14,935 nucleotides of DNA from Candidatus Peregrinibacteria bacterium (GCA_020849575.1 JADLFY010000097.1:1-14935); one strand, 5' to 3'. Positions 1 to 8,388 are shown, counted from the first letter of the stretch. A program made the numbers and translations. The notes: a model not told the origin generated them from the sequence alone.

Positions 1-3000
1 ACAGAGATTATCTTGATAGATCGTCAGATGAAGGGAAAGCCATAAATCCTGACTTATTGATGTTTGGCCCAGATTTGGAAAAATTGGGCGATGGACAAGT
101 AGATTTGGTTAAAATGAGCCAATGGCAAATTCAGGCTTTGATGCTTTTGATAGAACATTTCAATAATTTAAAAGCAGATTTAAATGCTGCTACAATAATC
201 AATAAAATCCAGAAACTTAGAAAATTATTGAAAGATTCTGATCTAGCTATCTTATTTGAATTAGCCGACACTGGAAGTTTATTGACTGATGATCCCAATC
301 AAGACCAAGACCCCACTTTAGCTTTGAGTACAGAAAGAATAATGGAAATGAGAAAATTATATGACCCTGATATATATAGGTTATTTGGGGATGAAAACAT
401 AAAATCTATCCCGGCTGACGAAGCGATGCGCACCTTAGACTTCCTGGCTTGTGCTTTGGGACCAGACTATGCCTTGAGTATAGAAAGATTGGAGGTGGAT
501 ATTTTGAAATATTATCATGAGAAAAAAGCTGATAGATCAAAAAAGAAAGAAGTAAAGCCAGTTGCATTGGCTTTTGACTTCTTATTGGATGGTAGACACT
601 CAAAAGCCAAGAATCTCAGAGTGAGCTTAGGTCAAGCTTTGATGAAAACCATGGCAGAACTAGAAAAGGATGGAGGAGAGGCCAAAGCTACTGCTAATTT
701 CAATAAGTTTATTGGTCATATTGCGCCAGTCTTATGGACAAATTATGGCTTTAGCAAAGACAAAGAAGCGGTGGTGCGTACGGCCCATACGGCAGCTTTT
801 GTCTATGGTTGTTTGGTTCGTTTTGAAGCTTTGAATATTCAAGGAGAAGTGGCGAATCGGGATAATCTAAAGTTAGTAAAAGACTTTGCAGATAACTTGT
901 ATGAGGATATCTTAAAGTGTATCAATTTAAAAAAATTGACGGATGTCTTTGGGCGTATAACAGACGATACTTTTGAAGCTGATTTATCTGAAGAACAAAA
1001 GGAAGGAAATATTGCAGCCATAATTGGAAATAACTGGAGAGAATTTTATCAATGGTTGCATTTTATTAAGAATGATCCAGGTTGGCTTGCCAACGACCCA
1101 TTGATGAAAGAAGGTAATTGGCAGGAATTAAATTTAGAGAAATTAAAAAACCCCAATAGGACTTTTAAGGTAGATGCTTTCACTGACCTGATGACGGAGA
1201 TACATAATGGCAGTGGGTTTACTCATCATGCAGAAATCTTGAAAGTTGCGGCTAGCTTTATTGAAGGTGAACGAAAATTCCGTAAAGCTAATGCTGCTAC
1301 TAAGATAATGTTTGAAGATATTAAGTTATATACAGATATTTACCTGGATGCATTGGTTGACCAACCGGAAGAGACGGCCAAACTATTTTGTAGCGTATCG
1401 TTAGAAGGTCCTAACAAGACAATTGCCCAGATGGTTTATGCTGATGAGAATTTAAAAAGACATCCTGCTCTGGTGACAGCATTCTTGAATGATCTTTTTA
1501 TCGCGCCAAAATACGGGAAGACATATAACGGCTGTGTAATGCTGGCTAATATCATTGGATGGACTGAAACCGCAAATGTGGAAAACGCTGTTGTTAATGC
1601 TTTCTTTAAATTAGCGGTTGGCAAGAAAAATCATGGATTGCAAGTGCTTAAAACAATTGTGGAAATTTTGCCCTTTAATAAAAAGAAAACATTCTTGCAA
1701 GCTTTCAGGGATGTGGCAGTTCAGGAAAAAATTGATGAGGCATTATTGGACCGTATGTTAAAAATTATTACTAATGGGGATACAAGAATAATTGTTTCAA
1801 ATAAACTGCCCAAAGTTCTTCGACAAACAAGTGTTGAATGGCCGGAGAACTTAGGAAGATCCAAAGCGATTGATTTGCTTATTGAAAATATTCTCAGTAA
1901 TCGATCAATTCATTTTACCCAAGATGGGCGTCGTGTTGAATCAACCGATGTGGATTCAGAAATGGAAGAATTAGTTGTTGAGACTCATTTCAAACCAAAT
2001 AAGGAGACCAGAAATTCTCCTGACAGCCTGGCTTGTAATGTTATCCTACGACGCAAGGACGGTAATATGCTTTACTTGAAAATTGATAAGAGTAATCGGT
2101 TAAAAATAAGAGTTGTTGATCAATATGGCCAGACTGTAAGTGAAAAAGGTGAATCGGAATTAGCTGAATTAAATTTAAGTGAAGGGCAATTTCAAGAAAT
2201 ATTTTACTTTGTTCTGCGAAAATTGGAATTTGTATTGGTTAGAAAAGCTAAAAATCTTCCAGCTCTTAGTGAAGAAAGAATTTCATCTAATCCCCCTCCC
2301 TCAGATGAGGATACAAGCGGTGCGACTAATCCAAATGGTGGTGATGATACTCCTACCACGCCACTGGCCGGCTTGCGTCAGGAATCAACTCATATAGTTG
2401 ATGCTTCAAGTGATGGAGATGAATTAAGGGAAATGCGCAAAGGAGAACTGGAGTCTCAACGTAAAGATGAGGCTGAAATTGCCAAAAAAGCCAGAAACTT
2501 TATCACAGAAAATAAACGGAAATTGGTAGATTTGCTGGAGAAATATACTTCTGGAAAATTGAATGAAATAATGCCAGAAAGATTTTCTGAATTGGTAATA
2601 TATCGAAAGGTTCAAATTGAAGGCGAACAATTTTATGAAGCAGTGAAGGTGAAAAATTTTTATCAGGATTTGCTAGCTGAAAAAATCAATTTGGGAGATT
2701 ATTTTATTCGGGTTAAACGTGCTCATAGCAAAGCCCTTCCTTATCTTAGAAGAAAAATGTCAGCGCCTCTTTCCATCAGTGAAGCCGAGAAAATAGAAGA
2801 AGTTACCGGATTAAAAGTAGCCGAAGGTGCAACAAGATGTATTGATACGGAAGTTAAACAGTCACAACGTAATCGCAATAAGGCTGAATTAAAATTGGAT
2901 TTATTCCGTCAATCAGGAGAAGCATATGATTTTGACCTCTCACCAAAACCGGGACTCCTTTATTTTGAAACTGATGATAATGAGCATAATCGGGCGATTT

Positions 3001-3350
3001 TTGATATGATGACAAAACAGACTCCGCTGGAGATAAAATCAAGTATAGCCAAATCTGTGCGCAATGCTCTGCGCAAAAATCTCAGATTGGCGCGCGTCAA
3101 ATATCCTGATGACACCGCATATCAGCGTGTTGAAAATCGCATGTGGAGATTTAGTCAGCTTTTGGTGGAAACGCGCGCGGCTGAGGAAATGGAAGTCCGT
3201 AATAACTTCTCTAAGAAAACCATTCAAATTGAATTGGAAGGCGATGTTCAAGAAAGAGTACATTTAGCATTGCCACAAGTTTTTCCATTCAATCAGACCT
3301 TCAATCAGGGTGAATTCACTTCTCTAGCCAAAGTCGTCGAAAGTCTTTAG
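1..3350 (+). CDS. Very large helical protein of unknown function, 5' end outside the window
   Basis: I do not recognise this protein. The frame is open from base 3 with no stop upstream, reading plausible coding sequence before the TTG at 57 and the ATG at 60, so the gene very likely begins left of the window. At least 1115 residues are visible. Numbering from the TTG at 57, residues 1 to about 610 look like a long chain of amphipathic helices. Residues about 617-738 are richer in predicted strands. Residues 743-772 are a Pro/Asp/Thr/Gly-rich linker. Residues about 786-840 are highly charged and may form a coiled coil. Residues about 850-1097 form a mixed, basic C-terminal region. No membrane segment, signal peptide, P-loop or obvious catalytic motif is visible, so it is probably cytosolic. 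It ends with TAG 26 nt before yajQ and may be cotranscribed with it. That it is a real gene is well supported by length and protein-like composition; its function is unknown. Confidence 0.85.
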   Translation, partial: RDYLDRSSDEGKAINPDLLMFGPDLEKLGDGQVDLVKMSQWQIQALMLLIEHFNNLKADLNAATIINKIQKLRKLLKDSDLAILFELADTGSLLTDDPNQDQDPTLALSTERIMEMRKLYDPDIYRLFGDENIKSIPADEAMRTLDFLACALGPDYALSIERLEVDILKYYHEKKADRSKKKEVKPVALAFDFLLDGRHSKAKNLRVSLGQALMKTMAELEKDGGEAKATANFNKFIGHIAPVLWTNYGFSKDKEAVVRTAHTAAFVYGCLVRFEALNIQGEVANRDNLKLVKDFADNLYEDILKCINLKKLTDVFGRITDDTFEADLSEEQKEGNIAAIIGNNWREFYQWLHFIKNDPGWLANDPLMKEGNWQELNLEKLKNPNRTFKVDAFTDLMTEIHNGSGFTHHAEILKVAASFIEGERKFRKANAATKIMFEDIKLYTDIYLDALVDQPEETAKLFCSVSLEGPNKTIAQMVYADENLKRHPALVTAFLNDLFIAPKYGKTYNGCVMLANIIGWTETANVENAVVNAFFKLAVGKKNHGLQVLKTIVEILPFNKKKTFLQAFRDVAVQEKIDEALLDRMLKIITNGDTRIIVSNKLPKVLRQTSVEWPENLGRSKAIDLLIENILSNRSIHFTQDGRRVESTDVDSEMEELVVETHFKPNKETRNSPDSLACNVILRRKDGNMLYLKIDKSNRLKIRVVDQYGQTVSEKGESELAELNLSEGQFQEIFYFVLRKLEFVLVRKAKNLPALSEERISSNPPPSDEDTSGATNPNGGDDTPTTPLAGLRQESTHIVDASSDGDELREMRKGELESQRKDEAEIAKKARNFITENKRKLVDLLEKYTSGKLNEIMPERFSELVIYRKVQIEGEQFYEAVKVKNFYQDLLAEKINLGDYFIRVKRAHSKALPYLRRKMSAPLSISEAEKIEEVTGLKVAEGATRCIDTEVKQSQRNRNKAELKLDLFRQSGEAYDFDLSPKPGLLYFETDDNEHNRAIFDMMTKQTPLEIKSSIAKSVRNALRKNLRLARVKYPDDTAYQRVENRMWRFSQLLVETRAAEEMEVRNNFSKKTIQIELEGDVQERVHLALPQVFPFNQTFNQGEFTSLAKVVESL

Positions 3351-3376
3351 TATGCCTTTGTAATTAACTATTATTT

Positions 3377-3874
3377 ATGGCATCTGAATATTCTTTTGAT
3401 GTTGTTTCACAGTTTGATATGCAGGAAGTTCGCAATGCAGTGGATCAAGTTAAACGTGAAATTACCACGCGTTATGATTTCCGGGACAGTAATGCCAAAG
3501 TAGAATTGGGCGAAGATCTGATTACTGTAAATGCTCCGAGCGAAATGCAGATTGGGCAGGTTTGGGATTTGATTTTACAGAAAATTATTAATCGTAAACA
3601 ATCGCCAAAAATTCTGGATAAACAGGAAATCAAACCGACAGGAGGGATGGAATTTAAACTGGAAATAAAACTGGTAAAAAGTCTGACCCAGGAAAAGTGT
3701 AAAAAGATTTCTGCCCTGATCAAAGAAGCTGGCTTCAAGGTTAAAGCATCTATTCAGGGTGATGCAGTGAGGGTTTCGGCAAAAGATAAAGATGAATTAC
3801 AAACGGTGATTGGATTCCTGAGAGGTAAAGAGGAGGTACTTGGAGCGGCGGTGGATTTTCAGAATTACCGATAA
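3377..3874 (+). CDS. yajQ: YajQ family nucleotide-binding protein (UPF0234)
   Basis: This 165-residue protein matches the YajQ family across its whole length. It begins with the typical SFDVVSQFDMQEVRNAVDQV region (residues 5-24) followed by TRYDFRDSNAKVEL. In the second half it carries KVKASIQGDAVRVSAKDKDELQ, and it ends in the usual FQNYR. The family has two RNP-like ferredoxin folds; members bind nucleotides, and some bacterial members bind cyclic di-GMP and act with a transcription factor. Whether this one binds cyclic di-GMP cannot be read from the sequence. Length equals the family norm. The ATG start is the natural one and has no Shine-Dalgarno sequence, only an AT-rich leader. It lies 26 nt after the large unknown gene and 11 nt before the rRNA methyltransferase gene, suggesting cotranscription. 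Confidence 0.95.
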   Translation: MASEYSFDVVSQFDMQEVRNAVDQVKREITTRYDFRDSNAKVELGEDLITVNAPSEMQIGQVWDLILQKIINRKQSPKILDKQEIKPTGGMEFKLEIKLVKSLTQEKCKKISALIKEAGFKVKASIQGDAVRVSAKDKDELQTVIGFLRGKEEVLGAAVDFQNYR

Positions 3875-3885
3875 TTAATTAAAAA

Positions 3886-5343
3886 TTGTATAAGAAAGGC
3901 GATAAAATTATCGGGAAAATTGAGAAACTGGTGTTTGGCGGGGCGGGGGTAATGCGTGTGGATGGTGGAATTGATGGCAATGGCGTGGCCAGACGTTTAA
4001 CGGTTTTTGTCGAAGGAGGTGCACCTGGAGATGAAGTTGAGGTGGAGTTTTTTTCTTTGAAAAGGAATCTGGCCATGGCCAGAATTGTCAAAATGATTAA
4101 GCCATCTGAACAGCGTATTGAACCACGCTGTAAACACTTTTTGAAATGTGGAGGATGCAGCTGGCAATTTTTGTCCTATCAGGATCAGTTAAAAGTAAAA
4201 TCCGAAGAAGTCTTTGAAAGTCTGGTGCGAACTGGAGGAATAGATCGAGAGGCTTTGGACGCTGTCTGGAAGCCAATTTTGTTTATGGAAGACCCCTGGT
4301 ATTACCGCAATAAAATGGAATTCAGCTTCAACCGGACGGTTGACTATGATGAACGGGAACAAAAAATTCCCGGTACATGGCAAATCGGTTTGCATATGAA
4401 AGGGCGATATTATGATGTTTGTGAAATTGAAGAATGTTATTTATTCAGACCATGGATTGGTGAATTTTTGAATAAAGTACGGGAGTGGCTGCCAACAGTA
4501 GCGGAATTTGGTGGTCAATTCTCTTCACTAATTGTCCGACGGGGAACAGGGACGGGCGAGGTCATGATCAATTTACTGGTGGAAAACGGTGAGCTGAATT
4601 TTGAACAAAGTTTTTTGAAAATGGTGGAGGAATTTTTTGCGGTGAGCGGATCAGAGCAGGATAAATTGACTTCAGTTTTTCTGACCCAGATCATTAATAT
4701 CAAAGGCCAAAGAAAAGAGTGGCGCGAAACGCTGCTCTGGGGTGCACCGGTTTTCAAGGAGAAATTGAATTTGGGAAATGGCAGGATTTTAACTTTTGAT
4801 GTAGCGCCACAAGCCTTTTTGCAACCAAATACTGTACAGGCCGAGAGATTTTACGCATTAATCAGAGAATTGGCCGGGCTTGATCAAAAAACCGAGCCAG
4901 AGAGGCAGAAGAAAATTTTTGATTTATATTGCGGCACTGGAACTATTGGAATCGCTTTGGCGGACAAGGCTGCTTCAGTAGTGGGAATTGAATTAAATTC
5001 TCCGGCTGTGGAGAATGCCAGGATTAATGCAGAACAAAATGGAGTGAAAAATATGGAATTTATAGTTGGCGATGTGGCCAGAGTTTTGCCTGAGCGCGGC
5101 GCGGAAGTGGATTTAGTGGTAGTGGATCCGCCCAGGGCCGGTCTGCATAATTCGGTGATCGCGACAATCGCTGCAACCCGCGTCGCGCGAGTAATTTATG
5201 TTTCCTGTAATCCTGCTACTTTGGCCAGAGATTTGAAAATTTTCCTGGCAGCGGGCTTCACACTGGAATTTGTACAGCCGGTTGATCAGTTCTGTCACAC
5301 CTATCATGTAGAAACAGTAGTTTTGCTTAGCAGAGCCATTTAA
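3886..5343 (+). CDS. rlmD: 23S rRNA (uracil-C5)-methyltransferase, RlmD/RumA type with 4Fe-4S motif
   Basis: SAM-dependent methyltransferase of the TrmA/RumA family that makes 5-methyluridine in RNA; E. coli RlmD acts at 23S U1939. The N-terminus (about residues 1-65) resembles a TRAM RNA-binding domain. A 4Fe-4S ligand set is visible as C82, C88 and C91, with C184 a likely fourth ligand. The Rossmann domain has the SAM motif DLYCGTGTIG from residue 346 and the FLQPN segment containing Q313. It also has DPPRAG from D414, the catalytic nucleophile C441 in VSCNPATLARD, and the C-terminal HTYHVET with general base E476. At 485 residues it is longer than E. coli RlmD (433). The start is TTG: an in-frame stop lies at 3880-3882 and the next ATG (3952) would delete much of the TRAM domain. 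RlmD is preferred over RlmC or TrmA because of the Cys cluster and TRAM domain, but the target base is inferred. Confidence 0.9.
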   Translation: MYKKGDKIIGKIEKLVFGGAGVMRVDGGIDGNGVARRLTVFVEGGAPGDEVEVEFFSLKRNLAMARIVKMIKPSEQRIEPRCKHFLKCGGCSWQFLSYQDQLKVKSEEVFESLVRTGGIDREALDAVWKPILFMEDPWYYRNKMEFSFNRTVDYDEREQKIPGTWQIGLHMKGRYYDVCEIEECYLFRPWIGEFLNKVREWLPTVAEFGGQFSSLIVRRGTGTGEVMINLLVENGELNFEQSFLKMVEEFFAVSGSEQDKLTSVFLTQIINIKGQRKEWRETLLWGAPVFKEKLNLGNGRILTFDVAPQAFLQPNTVQAERFYALIRELAGLDQKTEPERQKKIFDLYCGTGTIGIALADKAASVVGIELNSPAVENARINAEQNGVKNMEFIVGDVARVLPERGAEVDLVVVDPPRAGLHNSVIATIAATRVARVIYVSCNPATLARDLKIFLAAGFTLEFVQPVDQFCHTYHVETVVLLSRAI

Positions 5344-5351
5344 GGTATAAT
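5323..5351 (+). promoter_or_regulatory. Promoter-like element before the 5375 gene
   Basis: A perfect -10 box TATAAT lies at 5346-5351, and a weak -35-like TTGCTT lies at 5323-5328 with a 17-nt spacer. The elements overlap the end of the rRNA methyltransferase gene. The predicted transcription start is near 5358, giving a leader of about 17 nt. The GGAGGG at 5352-5357 lies before that start point and 17 nt from the ATG, so it is probably not a ribosome binding site. Confidence 0.6.
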
Positions 5352-5374
5352 GGAGGGATTTAATTTAAAACATT

Positions 5375-6202
5375 ATGCAAGGCAAAGATTTCGATGGAGT
5401 ACTTTCCGAAGGACAGGCTGGAGAAAGAGCAATGAGGGCAATTCAAGAGAACGAGGTAGATGCTCTGGAGAGACGTTTTGAAAAAGAATTGAAATTAAAT
5501 GAAGACGATATTGTAAAATTGGCTTCAGTTAGAGTTAATTTACGGGGAATTGGTCTTTTGATGATTGATGAAAGTGAGTATCAGAGATTTCTTGATCAGG
5601 CCAAGGTTTTGATTGAATATACTGATTTGCAGACGCTTAATCAGATTTTAATCTATTTGCTGGGGAACAAAAATTTTTCCAGTTATTATGCGGATATTGT
5701 GGGAGAGTTGGTTAAAGCTGATTTTGGTAAAAAGACAGAGGATAAATCCAAATCAGTGAAGGCTTTAACTGAAAGAATTCTGGAAGCTGATTCTCATGAT
5801 GCTGCTGAAGTATTGGCCAAAGCTGAATTGGGAGCAAAGTATGGTCTGAATTTTGTCGATGAGTTTGAGAATAGAGTGGATGAACACAAAACTGATTTTA
5901 TGAAATTGTTCAATGGAGTTCTGACCAGATCACAATATGTAAGCTGGCTCAAAAAAATCAGTAAATTTGGTGATACAGATTTTCTGGATGAAATTACCAC
6001 TTACATTATCAATCAATTCAGTATTTTTGGTGAAAATCCACTGGTAGCCTGTCAAAATGTTGAAGAAACCATCGCCATTGCTACTTCCATGAATGAAAAG
6101 GACGCCAGAAAATTTCTGATTGATATCAATTCTGCTGAAGGTGCCTATGCGGATGTAGCTCAAGAGACGCCAAAAAAGCCTTTGAGTAAAGATTTAAATT
6201 AG
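5375..6202 (+). CDS. Hypothetical soluble helical protein, 275 aa
   Basis: I do not recognise this protein. It starts with ATG and ends with TAG. Composition is charged and rich in Lys, Glu, Asp and Leu, and secondary structure looks almost entirely helical. There is no signal peptide, no membrane segment, no CxxC and no nucleotide-binding motif. The N-terminal ~50 residues (ERAMRAIQENEVDALERRFE and following) could form a long amphipathic helix. The middle reads as successive helical pairs, and the C-terminal ~25 residues are polar with a KKP stretch and are probably flexible. It has its own promoter-like sequence with a perfect TATAAT. It is followed 51 nt later by another helical protein of similar size; the two are not obviously paralogous by eye, but both could be helical-repeat scaffolds. 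Function is unknown. Coding status is supported by length, protein-like composition and the lack of a better frame. Confidence 0.8.
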   Translation: MQGKDFDGVLSEGQAGERAMRAIQENEVDALERRFEKELKLNEDDIVKLASVRVNLRGIGLLMIDESEYQRFLDQAKVLIEYTDLQTLNQILIYLLGNKNFSSYYADIVGELVKADFGKKTEDKSKSVKALTERILEADSHDAAEVLAKAELGAKYGLNFVDEFENRVDEHKTDFMKLFNGVLTRSQYVSWLKKISKFGDTDFLDEITTYIINQFSIFGENPLVACQNVEETIAIATSMNEKDARKFLIDINSAEGAYADVAQETPKKPLSKDLN

Positions 6203-6231
6203 TTGACGAATTGTTATAGCTGCTTTTAAAT
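6203..6231 (+). promoter_or_regulatory. Promoter-like element before the 6254 gene
   Basis: A good -35 box TTGACG at 6203-6208 sits immediately after the stop of the preceding gene. After 17 nt there is a moderate -10-like TTAAAT at 6226-6231. The predicted start near 6238 would give a leader of about 16 nt, very rich in A and T (AATAATAATTATTT) and without a Shine-Dalgarno sequence near the ATG. The AGGTGG at 6232-6237 is 16 nt from the ATG and upstream of the predicted start of transcription. Confidence 0.5.
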
Positions 6232-6253
6232 AGGTGGCAAATAATAATTATTT

Positions 6254-7048
6254 ATGTCAACAGATGGATTAGGACGGGATAACAAAGATGAGCAGGAATT
6301 ACTTTTAATAGACGAAAATGATCTGAAGAAGATCACAGAAGTGTCACTGGAAATTAATAAAGAACTGTTGGAGAGACTGCGAAGTTCCCTGGGGTATCTT
6401 GGCCCTGAAGAGAATTGGGTGAAATTAAAAGTGAAACTGCTGGAATATCAATTCAAATTGGGCAAAGAAATCTGCAATTTCCCAACAATGATTGATTATC
6501 TGAAGCTGTTGGCCGGAAAAGGGCTGGTACAAAGTCTACCGGCTCTATTGGAATTGGCCATGTCCATGCCTGTTCACCAAACAGATATGGAAATTTTTGT
6601 TTCTAAACTGATTAATCTTGATCTGACTGATCCGGTGAAACATCCCCTGGCAGTTCTGCATACGCTGATGAATATTGGCCCAGCCAGCTGGAAAGAAGCC
6701 GTCTGGTACATGGAGTTAATGCAGGCAACTGATGTGGGCTGTGCCGAAATAGCAGCCTATTATCTGAGCGAAGTAAAAAACTCTTCTCCAATGGTCAGAT
6801 ATGCCTGCCTGAAAGTTGTACATACTGGCAGAATTGAAACCATGGAAAATTTTATTGAACTGGTGAAATTATTGTTAAAAGTTGGGGATGATTTTGGCAA
6901 GGAGGTAAAGCCAATTCTGGATGCCGTAGAAAGCAGGAATTTTGCCCAGGTGGAAATGTTAATCAGTGCATTGAAGGAAGCTTATGGCGTCAAAGACTCC
7001 TATACTGGTAAAGGGCTGCGGAACAATGAATCATTGAATTGGAGTTGA
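6254..7048 (+). CDS. Hypothetical HEAT/ARM-like helical protein, 264 aa
   Basis: I do not recognise this protein. It begins at an ATG after an AT-rich leader and ends with TGA. After an acidic N-terminal ~30 residues, the chain reads as a series of paired amphipathic helices with small loops, for example LVQSLPALLELAMSM, PLAVLHTLMNIGPASWKEAV and SPMVRYACLKVVHTGRIETM. This pattern resembles HEAT/ARM-type repeats, but no canonical repeat consensus is clear. No membrane segment, signal peptide or catalytic motif is seen, so a cytosolic protein-binding role is possible but speculative. Its last 18 nt overlap the 3' end of the convergent cca gene on the other strand. It is separated by 51 nt from the preceding unknown helical protein and has its own promoter-like sequence, so the two may be either cotranscribed or independent. 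Confidence 0.8.
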   Translation: MSTDGLGRDNKDEQELLLIDENDLKKITEVSLEINKELLERLRSSLGYLGPEENWVKLKVKLLEYQFKLGKEICNFPTMIDYLKLLAGKGLVQSLPALLELAMSMPVHQTDMEIFVSKLINLDLTDPVKHPLAVLHTLMNIGPASWKEAVWYMELMQATDVGCAEIAAYYLSEVKNSSPMVRYACLKVVHTGRIETMENFIELVKLLLKVGDDFGKEVKPILDAVESRNFAQVEMLISALKEAYGVKDSYTGKGLRNNESLNWS

Positions 7049-8353
7049 AGCAGCTTTGACCAATTGTTCGGCCTGTTTGCGGGTGACGATTTTTTGGTCA
7101 ATTTGTGCTTCCAATAACTGTGTTTTGATTTCGCCAATTTTGGGACCAGCTGGGAGGCCGGTGATTTCCATAATTTCTTCACCTGAAAGCAGCGGTTTGG
7201 GCAATTCCGGATGTTCAGCCATTTTGAGATGATGGAGATTTTCAATTTTGTTATAAAGAGACAGATCGGAAGGCGTAGTACCTTCAGCATCGGCTTTCAT
7301 AAGAGTTAGTAAATGCGGGAAGGCCGGATTGTGGAACCAATGCATTAGTCTACCATCATTCATTTCCAAAAAGGCGGTCATCATCATGTGGTGACTGATA
7401 GACCAGCTGACCGCTTCGATTTGTTCACGGGGAAAATTGAGACGACGCATAATCTGGGTGGCGATTTTCCCCCCAATTTCGGCATGTGAGTCGAAACGAA
7501 TTCTTTCTTTCAAAGCGAAAGTATCGGGTTTGCCAATATCATGGAAAAGCGTGGCCAGACGTGCCACAAGTGGAGCTTCTGGTGGAAGTGTGTCAATGGC
7601 AGCCATGGTATGCGTCCACACATCGCCTTCATGGTGATATTCATAAGGCTGAGCGCAACCATGCAAACGTTCCAGCTCCGGGAGAATCAGTTCCAAAAGG
7701 CCAAGCTGTGACATTTCATTGAAAGCAAGGGATGGTCGGGTTTTGTCCAGCAACATTTTGGAAATTTCATCGCGGATACGCTCAGTGGAAACGCGTTCTT
7801 TGATGGCAGAGGCATGAGCTTTAACCGCAGCATAAGTAGCCGGTTCATATTGGAAATCGAATTGGTTTTTGAAGCGGACTGCACGTAAGAGACGCAGATG
7901 ATCTTCTTTGATGCGTTGATTCGGGTCACCAATGAAACGGATTAAATGTGCTTCCAAATCTTTTTGGCCTCCAACATAATCATGAACCTGTTCAGTAAGT
8001 GGGTCATAAAACATTCCATTGATAGTAAAATCACGACGTTTAGCATCTTCCTCAGCAGTGGTAAAAATTACCGCGTCGGGACGACGTCCATCCGAATAGC
8101 CAGCATCTGAACGAAAGGTAGCAACTTCAAAATGATGGCCTCCCTGCTCTACCAGTATCACTCCAAATTGTTTACCAATAGGGACTGTTTTAGGGAAGAG
8201 TGCTTCGATTTGATCGGGCAGAGCACTGGTAACAATATCAAAATCCTTAGGGTGAATTCCGAGCAGCATATCGCGCACGCAACCACCAGCAAAATAGGCC
8301 TGGTGGCCCTGCTTCTGAAGTGATTTAACAATGTCGATGGCGTGGATTTTCAT
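7031..8353 (-). CDS. cca: CCA-adding enzyme / tRNA nucleotidyltransferase with HD domain
   Basis: Class II nucleotidyltransferase that builds or repairs the 3' CCA end of tRNAs. The head domain has the family signature GGCVRDMLLG (G23, G24, R27, D28). It is followed by the metal-binding pair D37 and D39 in KDFDI, a further candidate carboxylate E76 in HFEVATFR, and RRDFTING (R106-G113). The neck has EDHLRLLRAVRF (E150, D151, R154), the nucleotide-selecting motif of this class. An HD phosphohydrolase-type domain follows (HEGDVWTH, then LFHDIGK). At 440 residues the size is normal for the HD-containing group. Poly(A) polymerases and A-adding enzymes share these motifs, so CCA specificity is the likely but unproved reading. 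The ATG fits the family N-terminus and appears to sit at the transcription start. It is the only minus-strand gene in the window, divergent from tsaD and convergent with the gene ending at 7048. Confidence 0.93.
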   Translation of the reverse strand: MKIHAIDIVKSLQKQGHQAYFAGGCVRDMLLGIHPKDFDIVTSALPDQIEALFPKTVPIGKQFGVILVEQGGHHFEVATFRSDAGYSDGRRPDAVIFTTAEEDAKRRDFTINGMFYDPLTEQVHDYVGGQKDLEAHLIRFIGDPNQRIKEDHLRLLRAVRFKNQFDFQYEPATYAAVKAHASAIKERVSTERIRDEISKMLLDKTRPSLAFNEMSQLGLLELILPELERLHGCAQPYEYHHEGDVWTHTMAAIDTLPPEAPLVARLATLFHDIGKPDTFALKERIRFDSHAEIGGKIATQIMRRLNFPREQIEAVSWSISHHMMMTAFLEMNDGRLMHWFHNPAFPHLLTLMKADAEGTTPSDLSLYNKIENLHHLKMAEHPELPKPLLSGEEIMEITGLPAGPKIGEIKTQLLEAQIDQKIVTRKQAEQLVKAASTPIQ

Positions 8354-8359
8354 GTTTAT

Positions 8360-8388
8360 ATTTTAGCATAAACAGGCGATTTTCTCCA
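8360..8388 (-). promoter_or_regulatory. Extended -10 promoter for cca, predicted leaderless
   Basis: On the minus strand the sequence reads TGGAGA, a 17-nt spacer ending in TGC, then TAAAAT (8365-8360), six bases and the cca ATG. TGC plus TAAAAT forms an extended -10 element, and TGGAGA matches the -35 consensus at four of six positions. Transcription would be expected to start about seven bases after the -10, which falls on the A of the start codon, so the mRNA is predicted to be leaderless. Confidence 0.6.

Noticed and set aside
2179..2397. Plus-strand 72-codon frame inside the large unknown gene
   Set aside because: It is out of frame within a continuous 3.3-kb coding frame, with no family resemblance and no start signal.
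5352..5357. GGAGGG as a Shine-Dalgarno sequence for the 5375 gene
   Set aside because: It is 17 nt from the ATG and immediately follows the TATAAT box, so it is probably not in the mRNA.
7031..7048. Reassignment of TGA to glycine, as in some Gracilibacteria and Absconditabacteria
   Set aside because: No conserved gene contains an internal TGA, conserved glycines use GGN, and TGA ends both genes here; read-through would run one gene into the other.
7000..7290. Minus-strand frame of 96 codons at the cca 3' end
   Set aside because: It is a shadow of cca in another frame on the same strand; cca has clear family motifs through this region.
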